DNA of 64,000 nt from Saccharopolyspora endophytica (GCF_018070075.1 NZ_JAGPXE010000009.1:1-64000), one strand, 5' to 3'; positions 34,337-42,267 are shown, numbered from the stretch's first letter. The notes: generated by a model from the letters alone, not told the origin. Made by a program: numbers and translations.

Positions 34337-35230
34337 TCAGTACTCGTGCATTAACTCGCGCAGCAGCTGCGTGGTGTCCTGCGGTGTCGCCGCCTGCACG
34401 CTGAGCAGGTTCATGACCGCCTGGTACTGGTCCAGGTCGTTGCGCTTGTCCAGGTACAGCGCGCTGGTCAGCTGTTCCAGGTAGACGACGTCGGGCAGGT
34501 CCGACTCGGGGAACCGCACGATGGTGAACGGACCGCCCGCCGCGGCGTGCCCGCCGACGCTGTAGGGCAGCAGCTGCACGGTCACGTTGGGGAGTTCGGA
34601 GATGCGGATCAGGTGCTCGATCTGCCCGCGCATGATCCGCTCACCACCGATCGGGCGGCGCAGCGCGGCCTCGTCGATGACCGCCCACAGCGTCGGCGGT
34701 TCACCTCGGGTGAGGATGTCCTGGCGGCGCATCCGCAGCGCGACACGGCGGTCGACCTCGGCCGACGGTTCCTGCCCGTGCCCCAGCAGGATCACCGCGC
34801 GCGCGTAGTCGGGCGTCTGCAGCAGGCCCGGCACGAACTGGGCCTCGTAGGTGCGGATGATCTCGGCGGCCTGTTCCAGGCCGAGGTAGGTCTCGAACCA
34901 CGACGGCAGCAGGTCACCGTACTGGTGCCACCAGCCGGGTTCGTTGGCCTGCCGAGCCAGCGACAGGAACGCCGCGCGCTCCCCGGAGTCCTGCACGCCG
35001 TAGAGGGTCAGCAGGTCGTTGAGGTCGCGCTCCCGGAAGCTGACGCGTCCCAGTTCGAGACGGCTGATCTTCGCGTGCGACCCGCGGATGGCATCACCGG
35101 CGGCCTCGCGACTGATCCCGCGCTCTTCGCGCAGGCGTCGAAGCTGACCGCCCAGCGCGATGCGCAGCACGGTCGGCCCAGCGGTGGACCCGCTCTGCTG
35201 CCTGCCCTGTCTCTCCGGCTCGATGCTCAT
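34337..35230 (-). CDS. XRE-family regulator with DUF5753 domain
   Basis: A 297-residue regulator. The helix-turn-helix is at about residues 25-75 (LGGQLRRLREERGISREAAG, then SHAKISRLELGRVSFRERDL). The rest is DUF5753: SWFETYLGLEQAAEIIRTYE, FVPGLLQTPDYARAVI, VALRMRRQDIL, AALRRPIGGERIM, VQLLPYSVGGHAAAGGPFTI and FPESDLPDVVYLEQLTSALY. ATG at 35230 chosen over an upstream alternative that lacks a ribosome site. Paired with a DUF397 gene immediately upstream (54 bp), the standard WhiJ-like arrangement linked to development and secondary metabolism in actinomycetes. Confidence 0.9.
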   Translation of the reverse strand: MSIEPERQGRQQSGSTAGPTVLRIALGGQLRRLREERGISREAAGDAIRGSHAKISRLELGRVSFRERDLNDLLTLYGVQDSGERAAFLSLARQANEPGWWHQYGDLLPSWFETYLGLEQAAEIIRTYEAQFVPGLLQTPDYARAVILLGHGQEPSAEVDRRVALRMRRQDILTRGEPPTLWAVIDEAALRRPIGGERIMRGQIEHLIRISELPNVTVQLLPYSVGGHAAAGGPFTIVRFPESDLPDVVYLEQLTSALYLDKRNDLDQYQAVMNLLSVQAATPQDTTQLLRELMHEY

Positions 35231-35284
35231 CGTGTCGATACCCCCATCGGGAGCAATGCGGCGTCCGATCGCCGCCAAAGCCAG

Positions 35285-35536
35285 TCAGCAGATTAGATCA
35301 TCGAAGTCGCCTTCTTTAACCCCTTCGAGAAAAGCGGCGATTTCTTCTCGCGTGTAGACCAGCACTGGCCCCTCCGCGAAGCGCGAGTTGCGGACGGCGA
35401 CCCGGCCGCGCTCCAACTCGGCCACCTCGACGCAGTTCCCGCTCGGGTTGCTGTGCGCGCTCTTGCGCCAGCGCAGGTCAGACCGCCAGCTCAGGTCTGC
35501 CCACCGCGGAGTCTCCGGCACTGCGGACTCCGGCAT
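35285..35536 (-). CDS. DUF397 family protein
   Basis: An 83-residue DUF397 protein with the typical W-R-K-S-x-x-S-x-x-x-G-N-C-V-E-V core (LRWRKSAHSNPSGNCVEVAE), VAVRNSRFAEGPVLVYTREE and the closing FLEGVKEGDFDDLI. ATG at 35536 follows GGAGG with suitable spacing. DUF397 proteins are small antagonists or partners of the adjacent XRE regulator. Its promoter region carries three direct CTTGCA boxes and one inverted copy. Confidence 0.9.
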   Translation of the reverse strand: MPESAVPETPRWADLSWRSDLRWRKSAHSNPSGNCVEVAELERGRVAVRNSRFAEGPVLVYTREEIAAFLEGVKEGDFDDLIC

Positions 35537-35572
35537 GGATGCCTCCAACATTCGGGCGAAATCGCGTCCGTG

Positions 35573-35610
35573 CTTGCAGGTGTTCTTGCAAACGTTCTTG
35601 CATCTGCAAG
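35573..35610. promoter_or_regulatory. Three phased CTTGCA boxes plus one inverted copy
   Basis: CTTGCA occurs at 35573, 35585 and 35597 (12-bp period) and its complement TGCAAG at 35605-35610, just upstream of the DUF397 gene. This is the natural place for the neighbouring XRE regulator to bind. Confidence 0.6.
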
Positions 35611-35798
35611 GTCAGTCCGGGACAGTAGCAGCAGCAGGACGATCGTCGATCTTGATCCGTCAGCGGGAATCCGGTGCCCGGCAAATGGCCCCGGCGCGCG
35701 CGGGAGGAGGCCGAGGGGATGATCCGGTTGTCGCGGCGGGAGACGGTTCGCCGCGTGCATCAGACTCGCCCGGCTTCGACCCAGGATCGGGCGACGCG

Positions 35799-36482
35799 AT
35801 GAGCGTGCTCGTCGCGGTCGGCGCGTTAGCCCTCTGCGCGATCCTCTCGGCGGCGCTGCTGGACTCCCGCCGCAAACGTCGCGACCTCGAAAAACGGCTC
35901 GCGGTGGCCGATCGCGCCGCGCACACCGATCCCCTCACCGGCCTGGCCAATCGCGCAGGGCTCCAGCGCGCGCTGGACCACCAGCGGGCCTCCACGCGAC
36001 CCAGCGATCACATCGCCATGATCCTGCTGGACCTGGACGGACTGAAGGAGACCAACGACCTCTACGGCCACGACTTCGGCGACAGCGTTCTGGTCGCGGT
36101 GGCCCACCGGATCAATGAAAAGGCCGGACACGCGGCGTGCGCGGCCCGGCTCGGTGGGGACGAGTTCGTGGTGCTGCTCAGCGGCGAGGCGCCGCAGGAC
36201 GCGGATGCGCTGGCCGCCGAGCTCTGCGCGGACATCGCCTCGGCGGAGGTCATGTCGGAGATGCCGATCCGCTGCTCCGCCAGCGCGGGGGTCGCGGTGC
36301 TGCCGGCGCACCGGATGCACCAGCTCGTCACCGCAGCGGACCAGGCGATGTACCGGGCCAAGTCCACGCGCGCGGGAACCTCCAGGTATCAGCCCCTCAC
36401 CGATGTCGCCGACCGGATCCCGCGAAACCGGACTGCGCTGGTGGCCTTGGAAGGTGGCGCCTCGAAGGAGGCCCAGGGCTGA
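35799..36482 (+). CDS. Membrane-anchored diguanylate cyclase (GGDEF)
   Basis: A 227-residue protein: an N-terminal helix (SVLVAVGALALCAILSAALL), a short coiled linker (SRRKRRDLEKRLAVADRAAH), then a GGDEF domain from DPLTGLANRAGLQRAL through MILLDLDGLKETNDLYGHDF to the active-site loop ARLGGDEFVVLLSG and the YRAKSTRAGTSRYQP end. Active-site GGDEF is intact, so it should make cyclic di-GMP; no clear RxxD inhibitory site precedes it. The ATG at 35799 has only a weak ribosome site. No EAL domain partner is in the window. Confidence 0.85.
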   Translation: MSVLVAVGALALCAILSAALLDSRRKRRDLEKRLAVADRAAHTDPLTGLANRAGLQRALDHQRASTRPSDHIAMILLDLDGLKETNDLYGHDFGDSVLVAVAHRINEKAGHAACAARLGGDEFVVLLSGEAPQDADALAAELCADIASAEVMSEMPIRCSASAGVAVLPAHRMHQLVTAADQAMYRAKSTRAGTSRYQPLTDVADRIPRNRTALVALEGGASKEAQG

Positions 36483-36597
36483 TCCTCCCCAGACCTGCGG
36501 GTGCGGGACTCAGCGGCAACAGCGCGGTCTCTTCCCGAACAACGCGCAAGGGGTTTACGAGGCGGCGGAGCCGCTGTTTCAGGTGTGGGACTCAGTC

Positions 36598-36728
36598 CGC
36601 ACCGCCGCGGGTTCTCAGCGGTTCTCTGGGGAGGACAGCTGTAGCGCCGTGTATTGGACATACATCAGTCTCGGATCCCGGACCCAGAGGACCGCTGAGG
36701 TTCCGCTACCCGCACCGCCACGCAACAT
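36598..36728. repeat. ~130-bp hairpin element, copy A
   Basis: A 16-bp stem (36614-36629 with 36684-36699) encloses a 52-nt loop containing CGTGTATTGGACATACATCA. A second copy at 40611-40738 is about 90% identical, and differences in the stem are compensatory. Sequence upstream to about 36558 (GCGGAGCCGCTGTTTCAGG) is also loosely shared with 33420-33460. No coding sense. Fills the gap between the cyclase gene and the zinc-protein gene. Confidence 0.85.
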
Positions 36729-36745
36729 GTCTCCAGCTTGAGCAG

Positions 36746-36967
36746 TCAGACGGTCGCGGTCTGCCGGACTCCGCCGACCATGCGGTGCGCTTCGGCGTTG
36801 CACGCCGGGCACGTGTTCCACAGCCACGCCATCTCGCCCACCTCGGCACGCATCTCGCGGTCGCAGAGCGTGGTGATGGTGCTGCCCGCCGGGTATCCCC
36901 CGGACGGGCGGTGGTCGGTGCTCGCGTGACGCTCCCCGAGGGCCGGAACCCAATGGAACGGATGCAT
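36746..36967 (-). CDS. Small zinc-finger-like protein (MHPFHWVPA type)
   Basis: A 73-residue protein beginning MHPFHWVPALGERHAS and containing TLCDREM and NTCPACNAEAHRMVG: one Cys early, then C-x-x-C plus His, a plausible zinc site. Small proteins with this start are common in Saccharopolyspora-type genomes near XRE/DUF397 genes. The start ATG at 36967 is used because conservation of MHPFHW begins there; its ribosome site is weak. Function unknown; probably nucleic-acid or protein binding. Confidence 0.7.
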   Translation of the reverse strand: MHPFHWVPALGERHASTDHRPSGGYPAGSTITTLCDREMRAEVGEMAWLWNTCPACNAEAHRMVGGVRQTATV

Positions 36968-37066
36968 CCGCACACTCTCCTTCGCTGCCGTGTCCCGCCG
37001 CGTCATGTCGTCTTGCCTGATCGCGATCCGGATCGCCGCTCGGCCACAACCCGGATAATCAGCTGT

Positions 37067-37336
37067 TCAGATGGATTCCAGACCGACGATGCCGGCGGTC
37101 ACCGCCAAGCACCGGCCACACGGTAGGGCCCCACCCGAAGGAATATTCCCGATTCTGTCATGACCCAGGGGGAGTCCGCACGCCGCACGCGTGACACCGG
37201 CCCGCCAGTCCTGCCGCGAAATCGCGTGCGCCTGCCGCACTGTCACACGTGCGGCGGTATGCAAGACCCAGACGCAATCCATACCGGACTGCTCGGCCCG
37301 CGCCCCCCGGGTGCCCCCGGTCAAGTTGAGTGGCAT
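37067..37336 (-). CDS. Small zinc-ribbon-like protein
   Basis: An 89-residue protein with CGLPL and LPCGRCLAVTAG (single Cys plus C-x-x-C), a His-containing WVLHTAARVT segment, and no membrane helix. The ATG at 37336 has a GGGAGGG ribosome site 3-4 nt upstream. It is divergent from the DUF397 gene at 37418, with a perfect 14-bp palindrome between, which supports a regulated real gene. Function unknown. Confidence 0.55.
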   Translation of the reverse strand: MPLNLTGGTRGARAEQSGMDCVWVLHTAARVTVRQAHAISRQDWRAGVTRAACGLPLGHDRIGNIPSGGALPCGRCLAVTAGIVGLESI

Positions 37337-37355
37337 GATCCCTCCCCGGATCGTC

Positions 37356-37369
37356 TACGATTAATCGTA
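37356..37369. promoter_or_regulatory. 14-bp palindrome TACGATTAATCGTA
   Basis: A perfect palindrome midway between divergent small genes (37336 minus, 37418 plus). Its GATTAATC core recurs at 37678-37685 and 38679-38686 around the XRE gene, so that regulator is the best candidate binder. Confidence 0.65.
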
Positions 37370-37417
37370 AGCACATCCGCGCCACGGAGTCGAGAGATTC
37401 GGAAGGGATGCACCTCG

Positions 37418-37651
37418 ATGCTTCACCCGGAACCGACCGCGATCCCCGCCTTCAGCGCCACTGGCTGGGCTTCGGCGTCCGCCTGCGGGCCGAACGGGGG
37501 AAACTGCGTCGAGGTGAACTTGACGGTCCCCGGGCGTGTCGGGGTCCGCGACAGCAAGCGGTTCACCGGCGACGTCCTGCTCAACTTCGACACGACGAGC
37601 TGGAACCGATTTCTCACCGACATGAGAGCGGGAAGCTTCGACCTCGACTAG
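37418..37651 (+). CDS. DUF397 family protein
   Basis: A 77-residue DUF397 protein: WASASACGPNGGNCVEVNLT, VGVRDSKRFTGDVLLNFDTT and WNRFLTDMRAGSFDLD. ATG at 37418 with GGAAGGG 10 nt upstream. It lacks the usual W-R-K-S start of the family core, having a W-A-S-A variant. It precedes an XRE/DUF5753 regulator on the same strand, a second, independent copy of this module in the window. Confidence 0.85.
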   Translation: MLHPEPTAIPAFSATGWASASACGPNGGNCVEVNLTVPGRVGVRDSKRFTGDVLLNFDTTSWNRFLTDMRAGSFDLD

Positions 37652-37677
37652 ATCTTCGCAGCTCACAGCCGCTTCCT

Positions 37678-37685
37678 GATTAATC
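37678..37685. promoter_or_regulatory. GATTAATC box upstream of the XRE gene
   Basis: GATTAATC core, identical to the centre of the palindrome at 37356-37369, in the 168-bp gap before the XRE gene at 37820. In a ~70% GC sequence three such boxes within 1.4 kb are unlikely by chance. Confidence 0.5.
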
Positions 37686-37819
37686 ACCGCCGGGTGCGGA
37701 TCACCGGCGGTGACCCGTTTGCCGCGCATCCACGTCCGAGTGCATTACAGTGTTGTTCTTGACAGACGCGTTTGCGCTTGTCAGACGTGGTGACGGCAGA
37801 GCATACGAGCGGAGAACTG

Positions 37820-38680
37820 GTGCCGAGCACGGTAACCTCGCGACGCAGGCAGCTCGGGAACGAGATTCGCCGCGCGCGGCAGGCCGCGGGCATGACCCAG
37901 CAGTACGTCGCCGAGCTGCTCGGATGCAGCCAAGGCAAGATCAACAAGATCGAGTCGGGCACGGTCGCGGTCAAGAAGGCCGAGCTGCAGAAGATGCTGG
38001 AGGCGTTCAACTCCGGCAAGGCCGAAGCCGATCTGATGCTGGACCTCGCGCAGTCCAGCTCCGGGCAGCGCGGCCAGTGGGCCGGCTACCGCTCGGCGGT
38101 GCCGCAGTGGTTCCGCACCTTCACCGACCTCGAACCGGCCGCCGCGGAGATCCTCAGCTGGCACGGCGAGCGCATCCCGGGCCCGCTGCAGTCCGAGCAC
38201 TACATGCTCACCCAGTTCTCCGAGGACCGCGCCACCGACGTCACCGCGCTCGTGCGCAACCGGCTCGACCGCAGGCGGGTCTTCGACCTGCCGCGCCCGC
38301 CCTACTACCGCTTCGTGCTCAGCGAAGCCGCGTTCCACCGGATGCCGGGCGGACCGAACCCGTCGGTCGCGCTGGACCAGGTCGAGCACCTGCTGGACCT
38401 GCAGACCCGGTACCCGAAGGCCTACGTGCACATCCTGCCGTTCGACGTGCGCCTGCCCTACGTGCCGAACGACTTCACGATCATGCGGTTCTCCGACGGC
38501 ACCAAGGACTTCGTCTTCGTCGAGCACGTCGCGGGCGGGCTGTACCTGGACGACGAGGACGACTTCAACCTGTTCAACGACGCCTGGGACCGGTTGCGCG
38601 GAGCCGCGCTGGAGCGCCACGACACCGTCGCCCGCCTGCAGGAGCTGGCGAAGCAGTACCGCAGCCAGATCGACTTCTGA
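37820..38680 (+). CDS. XRE-family regulator with DUF5753 domain
   Basis: A 286-residue regulator: helix-turn-helix LGNEIRRARQAAGMTQQYVA, then CSQGKINKIESGTVAVKKAE, and DUF5753 from WFRTFTDLEPAAAEILSWHG through RIPGPLQSEHYMLTQF, YRFVLSEAAFHRMPGGP, VHILPFDVRLPYVPNDFTIM and FVFVEHVAGGLYLDDED. GTG at 37820 chosen for GGAG 5 nt upstream; in-frame TTG/GTG codons up to 37772 are alternatives. A GATTAATC box overlaps its stop codon (38679-38686), perhaps shielding the convergent cysN/C gene. Confidence 0.88.
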   Translation: MPSTVTSRRRQLGNEIRRARQAAGMTQQYVAELLGCSQGKINKIESGTVAVKKAELQKMLEAFNSGKAEADLMLDLAQSSSGQRGQWAGYRSAVPQWFRTFTDLEPAAAEILSWHGERIPGPLQSEHYMLTQFSEDRATDVTALVRNRLDRRRVFDLPRPPYYRFVLSEAAFHRMPGGPNPSVALDQVEHLLDLQTRYPKAYVHILPFDVRLPYVPNDFTIMRFSDGTKDFVFVEHVAGGLYLDDEDDFNLFNDAWDRLRGAALERHDTVARLQELAKQYRSQIDF

Positions 38681-38686
38681 TTAATC
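38679..38686. promoter_or_regulatory. Third GATTAATC box
   Basis: GATTAATC overlapping the XRE stop codon, between it and the convergent cysN/C gene (stop at 38718). Confidence 0.4.
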
Positions 38687-38717
38687 GTGAAAGACCCTCG
38701 TCCGCAGCGGGACCGGG

Positions 38718-40529
38718 TCAGTCGAGCAGGTCCGCGATCATCGACGCCATGGCGCCGGGATCACCGGTGTCGGGCCGCAGCACCACCTCCGGGCCCTGCG
38801 GGGGCTCGTAGGCGTCGTCGACGCCGGTGAAGCCGGTGATCTCCCCCGCCCGCGCCCGGGCGTAGAGGCCCTTGGGGTCGCGCGCCTCGCACAGCTCGAT
38901 CGGGGTGTCGACGAAGACCTCCACGAACGTCAGCTCCGCGTCCTCGTGCACCTGCCGCACCCGGTCGCGGTCGGCGTGGTAGGGACTGATCAGCGACACG
39001 ATCGACACCACGCCGGAGTCGGCGAACAGCCGCGCCACCTCGCCGACGCGGCGCACGTTCTCGGCTCGGTCCTCGGCGCTGAAGCCCAGGTCGGAGTTGA
39101 GCCCGTGGCGCAGGTTGTCGCCGTCGAGCAGGTAGGCGGGCCTGCCCGCCGCGACCAGCCGGCGTTCCAGTTCGACCGCCACGCTGGACTTCCCCGACCC
39201 CGACAGCCCGGTGAGCCACACCGTCGCACCCCGGGTGCGGCGCTGTTCCCTGCGCACGGCGGTGGAGACCCAGCCGATGTGGGACTCGGCGGTGTCCGGG
39301 CCGGTGATCATGCCCGCGGCCACGGTGTTGTTGGTGGTCTCGTCGACGAGGATGAAGCTGCCGGTCGTGCGGTTGCGGCGGTAGGCGTCGAACAGCAGCG
39401 GCTGCTGCGCGCGCAAGCGGATCCGCCCGATCTCGTTGAGGGACAACGACGTCGCGCTGGTGTCGCGGTGCAGGGTGTTGATGTCGAGCCGGTAGTCCAG
39501 CTGCCGCACCTGGGCGCGCGTTTCGCGCGTGGTGTGCTGGAGGGCGTAGCGCCCGCCGGGTTCCAGCGCGAACTGCTCGGTGAGCCAGCAGACCAGGGCG
39601 TCGACGTCCTGGCCCGCGTGCGGCCGGTTCTGCGGGCGGCAGATCATGTCGCCGCGCGAGACGTCGAGGTCGTCGGTGAGCCGCACGGTGACCGCCTGCG
39701 GGGTGAACGCCTCCTCGACGACTTCCCCGCCAGGCCCCCAGATCTCCTCGATGCCGGTGGTGAAGCCCGAGGGCAGCACGACGACGTCGTCACCGGGTTT
39801 GAGCACGCCGCCCGCAACGGTTCCCGCGTAGCCCCGGAAGTCGCCGTCGCGGATGACGTACTGCACCGGCAGCCGCGCGTCGATGAGGTTGCGGTCGGAG
39901 GCCACGTGGACCTCTTCGAGGTGGTGCAGCAGCGAAGTCCCCTCGTACCAGGGCATGTTCTCGCTGCGGTGCACGATGTTGTCGCCGCGCAAGGCCGAGA
40001 CCGGGATGAACGTCAGGTCCGGCGCGTCGAGCTTCATCGCGAAGGAGGCGAACTCGGCCCGGATCTCCTCGAACCGCTGCTGCGAGTGGTCCACGAGGTC
40101 CATCTTGTTCACGCACACCACCAGGTGCGGGATCCCGAGCAGGCTGGCCAGGAACGCGTGCCTGCGGGACTGCTCGAGCACGCCCTTGCGCGCGTCGACG
40201 AGCACCAGCGCGAGATCGGCGGTGGAGGCGCCGGTGACCATGTTGCGGGTGTACTGGATGTGCCCGGGCGTGTCGGCGATGATGAACTTGCGCCGGGGCG
40301 TGGCGAAGTAGCGGTGCGCGACGTCGATGGTGATGCCCTGCTCGCGCTCGGCCCGCAACCCGTCGGTGAGCAGCGCGAGATCGGGCCCGTCGCTCCCGTG
40401 ACCGGCGCGCTCCACGGCCTCCAGCTGATCGCTGAGGATCGTCTTGGAGTCGTACAGCAAACGCCCGATCAGCGTCGACTTGCCGTCATCAACGCTCCCA
40501 GCAGTGGCCAACCGAAGCAGCTGCACCAT
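38718..40529 (-). CDS. cysNC: Bifunctional sulfate adenylyltransferase large subunit / APS kinase (CysN/C)
   Basis: A 603-residue fusion. The N-terminal EF-Tu-like GTPase (residues 1-420) has GSVDDGKST, IADTPGHIQYTRNMVTGAST and VNKMDLVDHS; the C-terminal APS kinase (from about 435) has TVWLTGLSGSGKSSVAVELE (Walker A), LLDGDNLRHGLNSDLGFS and VSLISPY. Together with CysD it makes APS then PAPS from sulfate and ATP. ATG at 40529. Separated from cysD by 226 bp holding a hairpin repeat element. Adjacent sulfotransferase and KstR-like operators suggest PAPS is made for sulfation here, not only for cysteine. Confidence 0.95.
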   Translation of the reverse strand: MVQLLRLATAGSVDDGKSTLIGRLLYDSKTILSDQLEAVERAGHGSDGPDLALLTDGLRAEREQGITIDVAHRYFATPRRKFIIADTPGHIQYTRNMVTGASTADLALVLVDARKGVLEQSRRHAFLASLLGIPHLVVCVNKMDLVDHSQQRFEEIRAEFASFAMKLDAPDLTFIPVSALRGDNIVHRSENMPWYEGTSLLHHLEEVHVASDRNLIDARLPVQYVIRDGDFRGYAGTVAGGVLKPGDDVVVLPSGFTTGIEEIWGPGGEVVEEAFTPQAVTVRLTDDLDVSRGDMICRPQNRPHAGQDVDALVCWLTEQFALEPGGRYALQHTTRETRAQVRQLDYRLDINTLHRDTSATSLSLNEIGRIRLRAQQPLLFDAYRRNRTTGSFILVDETTNNTVAAGMITGPDTAESHIGWVSTAVRREQRRTRGATVWLTGLSGSGKSSVAVELERRLVAAGRPAYLLDGDNLRHGLNSDLGFSAEDRAENVRRVGEVARLFADSGVVSIVSLISPYHADRDRVRQVHEDAELTFVEVFVDTPIELCEARDPKGLYARARAGEITGFTGVDDAYEPPQGPEVVLRPDTGDPGAMASMIADLLD

Positions 40530-40610
40530 AGAAGCTCCTCATGCGGTCGTGCTTGCGCTTCCTGCCTTGCAACGGCGAAGCCGTTTCTCCTCGCCCCACC
40601 TGAGCAACTC

Positions 40611-40738
40611 GCACCGCCGCGGGTTCTCAGACGTCTTCTGGGGAGGACAGCCGTAGCGCCGTGTATTGGCATACATCAGTCTCGGATCCCGGAGCCAGAA
40701 GGCGTCTGAGGTTCCGCCACCCGCACCGCCTCGCAACA
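40611..40738. repeat. ~130-bp hairpin element, copy B
   Basis: Second copy of the element at 36598-36728. The stem (40626-40641 with 40695-40710) differs from copy A by three double compensatory changes and two wobble-type changes, while the loop is nearly identical (CGTGTATTGGCATACATCA). It lies between cysD and cysN/C, so in principle it could affect the cysD-cysNC transcript; its orientation relative to copy A is the same on the + strand. Confidence 0.85.
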
Positions 40739-40755
40739 AGACCACCGAACGACCA

Positions 40756-41661
40756 TCAGAAGTAGCCTTCGCGTTTGCGGTCTTCCATTCCCGCTTCTGA
40801 GATGCGGTCGTCGGCGCGGGTGGCTCCGCGTTCGGTGACGCGGGCCGCGGCGACCTCGGCGACGACGTCGCGGACGGTGCCGGCCGTGGAGGGCACGCAG
40901 CCGGTGCAGGTCGTGTCGCCCACGGTGCGGAAGCGGACGGTGGCCTCGTAGGGCTGCTCGTCCTCGCCCGGCGTCAGGTGCGGGTTGGTGGCCAGCAGCA
41001 TGCCGTCGCGCTCGAAGACGGTCCGCCGGTGGGCGTAGTAGATCGACGGGAGTGCGATGCCCTCGTCGAGGACGTACTGCCAGATGTCGAGCTCGGTCCA
41101 GTCCGACAGCGGGAAGACGCGGATGTGCTCGCCCTTGCGGTGCCTGCCGTTGTAGAGGTGCCACAGCTCGGGGCGCTGGTTGCGCGGATCCCACTGGCCG
41201 AACTCGTCGCGGAAGCTGAACACGCGCTCCTTGGCCCGGGCCTTCTCCTCGTCGCGGCGGGCGCCGCCGAAGACGGCGTCGAAGCGGTGCTCGCCGATGC
41301 TGCGCAGCAGGGTCTGGGTCTGCAGCCGGTTGCGGCCGGCTCCGGGCTGCTCGACGGAGCGGCCCGCGTCGATGTCGTCCTGGACGCTGCCGACGAGCAG
41401 GCGCAGGCCGAGCCGTCGCGCGGTGCGGTCGCGGAAGTCGATGACCTCGTCGAAGTTGTGGCCGGTGTCGATGTGCAGGACCGGGAACGGCAGCGGTGCG
41501 GGCCAGAACGCCTTGGTGGCGATGCGCAGCATCACCGCGGAGTCCTTGCCGCCGGAGAACAGCAGCGCGGGTCGCTCGAAGGAGGCGGCGACCTCGCGGA
41601 ACACGTGCACCGCCTCGGCTTCCAGGCCGCGCAGGTGGGTCAGCTCGTAGGTCGTGGTCAC
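40756..41661 (-). CDS. cysD: Sulfate adenylyltransferase small subunit
   Basis: A 301-residue ATP-sulfurylase catalytic subunit of the PP-loop superfamily: PALLFSGGKDSAVMLRIATK holds SGGKDS, followed by HIDTGHNFDEVIDFRDR, GGARRDEEKARAKERVFSFR, the GEHIRVFPLSDWTELDIWQY segment and TTCTGCVPSTAGTVRDVVAE. Length is normal for CysD. GTG at 41661 has AAAGGCGG about 9 nt upstream; a longer open reading frame would swallow the divergent SnoaL gene and is rejected. Its promoter region contains two AGAAC-AA-GTT(C/T)-type boxes shared with the oppositely oriented operon. Confidence 0.95.
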   Translation of the reverse strand: MTTTYELTHLRGLEAEAVHVFREVAASFERPALLFSGGKDSAVMLRIATKAFWPAPLPFPVLHIDTGHNFDEVIDFRDRTARRLGLRLLVGSVQDDIDAGRSVEQPGAGRNRLQTQTLLRSIGEHRFDAVFGGARRDEEKARAKERVFSFRDEFGQWDPRNQRPELWHLYNGRHRKGEHIRVFPLSDWTELDIWQYVLDEGIALPSIYYAHRRTVFERDGMLLATNPHLTPGEDEQPYEATVRFRTVGDTTCTGCVPSTAGTVRDVVAEVAAARVTERGATRADDRISEAGMEDRKREGYF

Positions 41662-41692
41662 ACCGGACCCGCCTTTCCTCGACACCGAACCT

Positions 41693-41726
41693 AGAACAAG
41701 TTTCACAGAAAAGTAGAACAAGTTCT
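41693..41726. promoter_or_regulatory. Two KstR-like boxes between cysD and the SnoaL operon
   Basis: AGAACAAGTTTC (41693-41704) and AGAACAAGTTCT (41715-41726), 22 bp apart (two helical turns), in the divergent region. They resemble the TNNAACNNGTTNNA consensus reported for the TetR-type cholesterol regulator KstR, but the last base differs. A third copy is at 42318. Confidence 0.6.
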
Positions 41727-41799
41727 TGCGCTCGGTCAAGCTGCGCGGAAAGCTGGGTCCACCCCTCGAAGCCAACCTCGCAAGACACAAGGAGGCGTC

Positions 41800-42267
41800 A
41801 TGGACCTCGTCGCGCTGGAGGAGATCAAACGACTGAAGTACCGCTACCTGCGCGCGGTCGACCTCAAGCTCTGGCACGTGCTCGCCGAGGCGCTCACCGA
41901 GGACGCCGTGGCCGAGTACGGCACCGAGGCCACGGGCTCCAAGCTCGAACTCACCAGCCGGGAGGAGATCCTGAAGTTCATGCGGGACAACCTCGGCCCG
42001 AGCATCATCACCACGCACTCCGCCGGCCAGCCCGAGATCGACATCGACGGCGACACGGCGACCGGCATCTGGAGCTTCGAGGACACGGTCATCGCGACCG
42101 AGTTCAAGACCTTCATCAAGGGCGCGGCCTTCTACGAGGACAGCTACCGCCGCGAATCCGACGGCCAGTGGCGCATCAGCAAGACCGGCTACACCCGCAC
42201 CTACGAGCTGATGCACACCTTCGACGACCTCCCGAACTTCAAGCTCACCGCGAACCGCTGGAGCTGA
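41800..42267 (+). CDS. SnoaL-like (NTF2-fold) protein
   Basis: A 155-residue SnoaL/limonene-epoxide-hydrolase-like protein: LEEIKRLKYRYLRAVDLKLW (typical N-terminal helix), LAEALTEDAVAEYGTEATGS, SIITTHSAGQPEIDIDGDTA and GAAFYEDSYRRESDGQWRIS. The ATG at 41800 follows CAAGGAGGCGTC (GGAGG, 5 nt). Such NTF2-fold enzymes act as isomerases, hydratases or hydrolases in steroid, terpene and polyketide pathways. It opens a likely operon under KstR-like boxes. Substrate unknown. Confidence 0.82.
   Translation: MDLVALEEIKRLKYRYLRAVDLKLWHVLAEALTEDAVAEYGTEATGSKLELTSREEILKFMRDNLGPSIITTHSAGQPEIDIDGDTATGIWSFEDTVIATEFKTFIKGAAFYEDSYRRESDGQWRISKTGYTRTYELMHTFDDLPNFKLTANRWS

Noticed and set aside
40756..42216. 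486-residue version of CysD
   Set aside because: The extension has no CysD homology and would overlap the promoter region and the whole divergent SnoaL gene.
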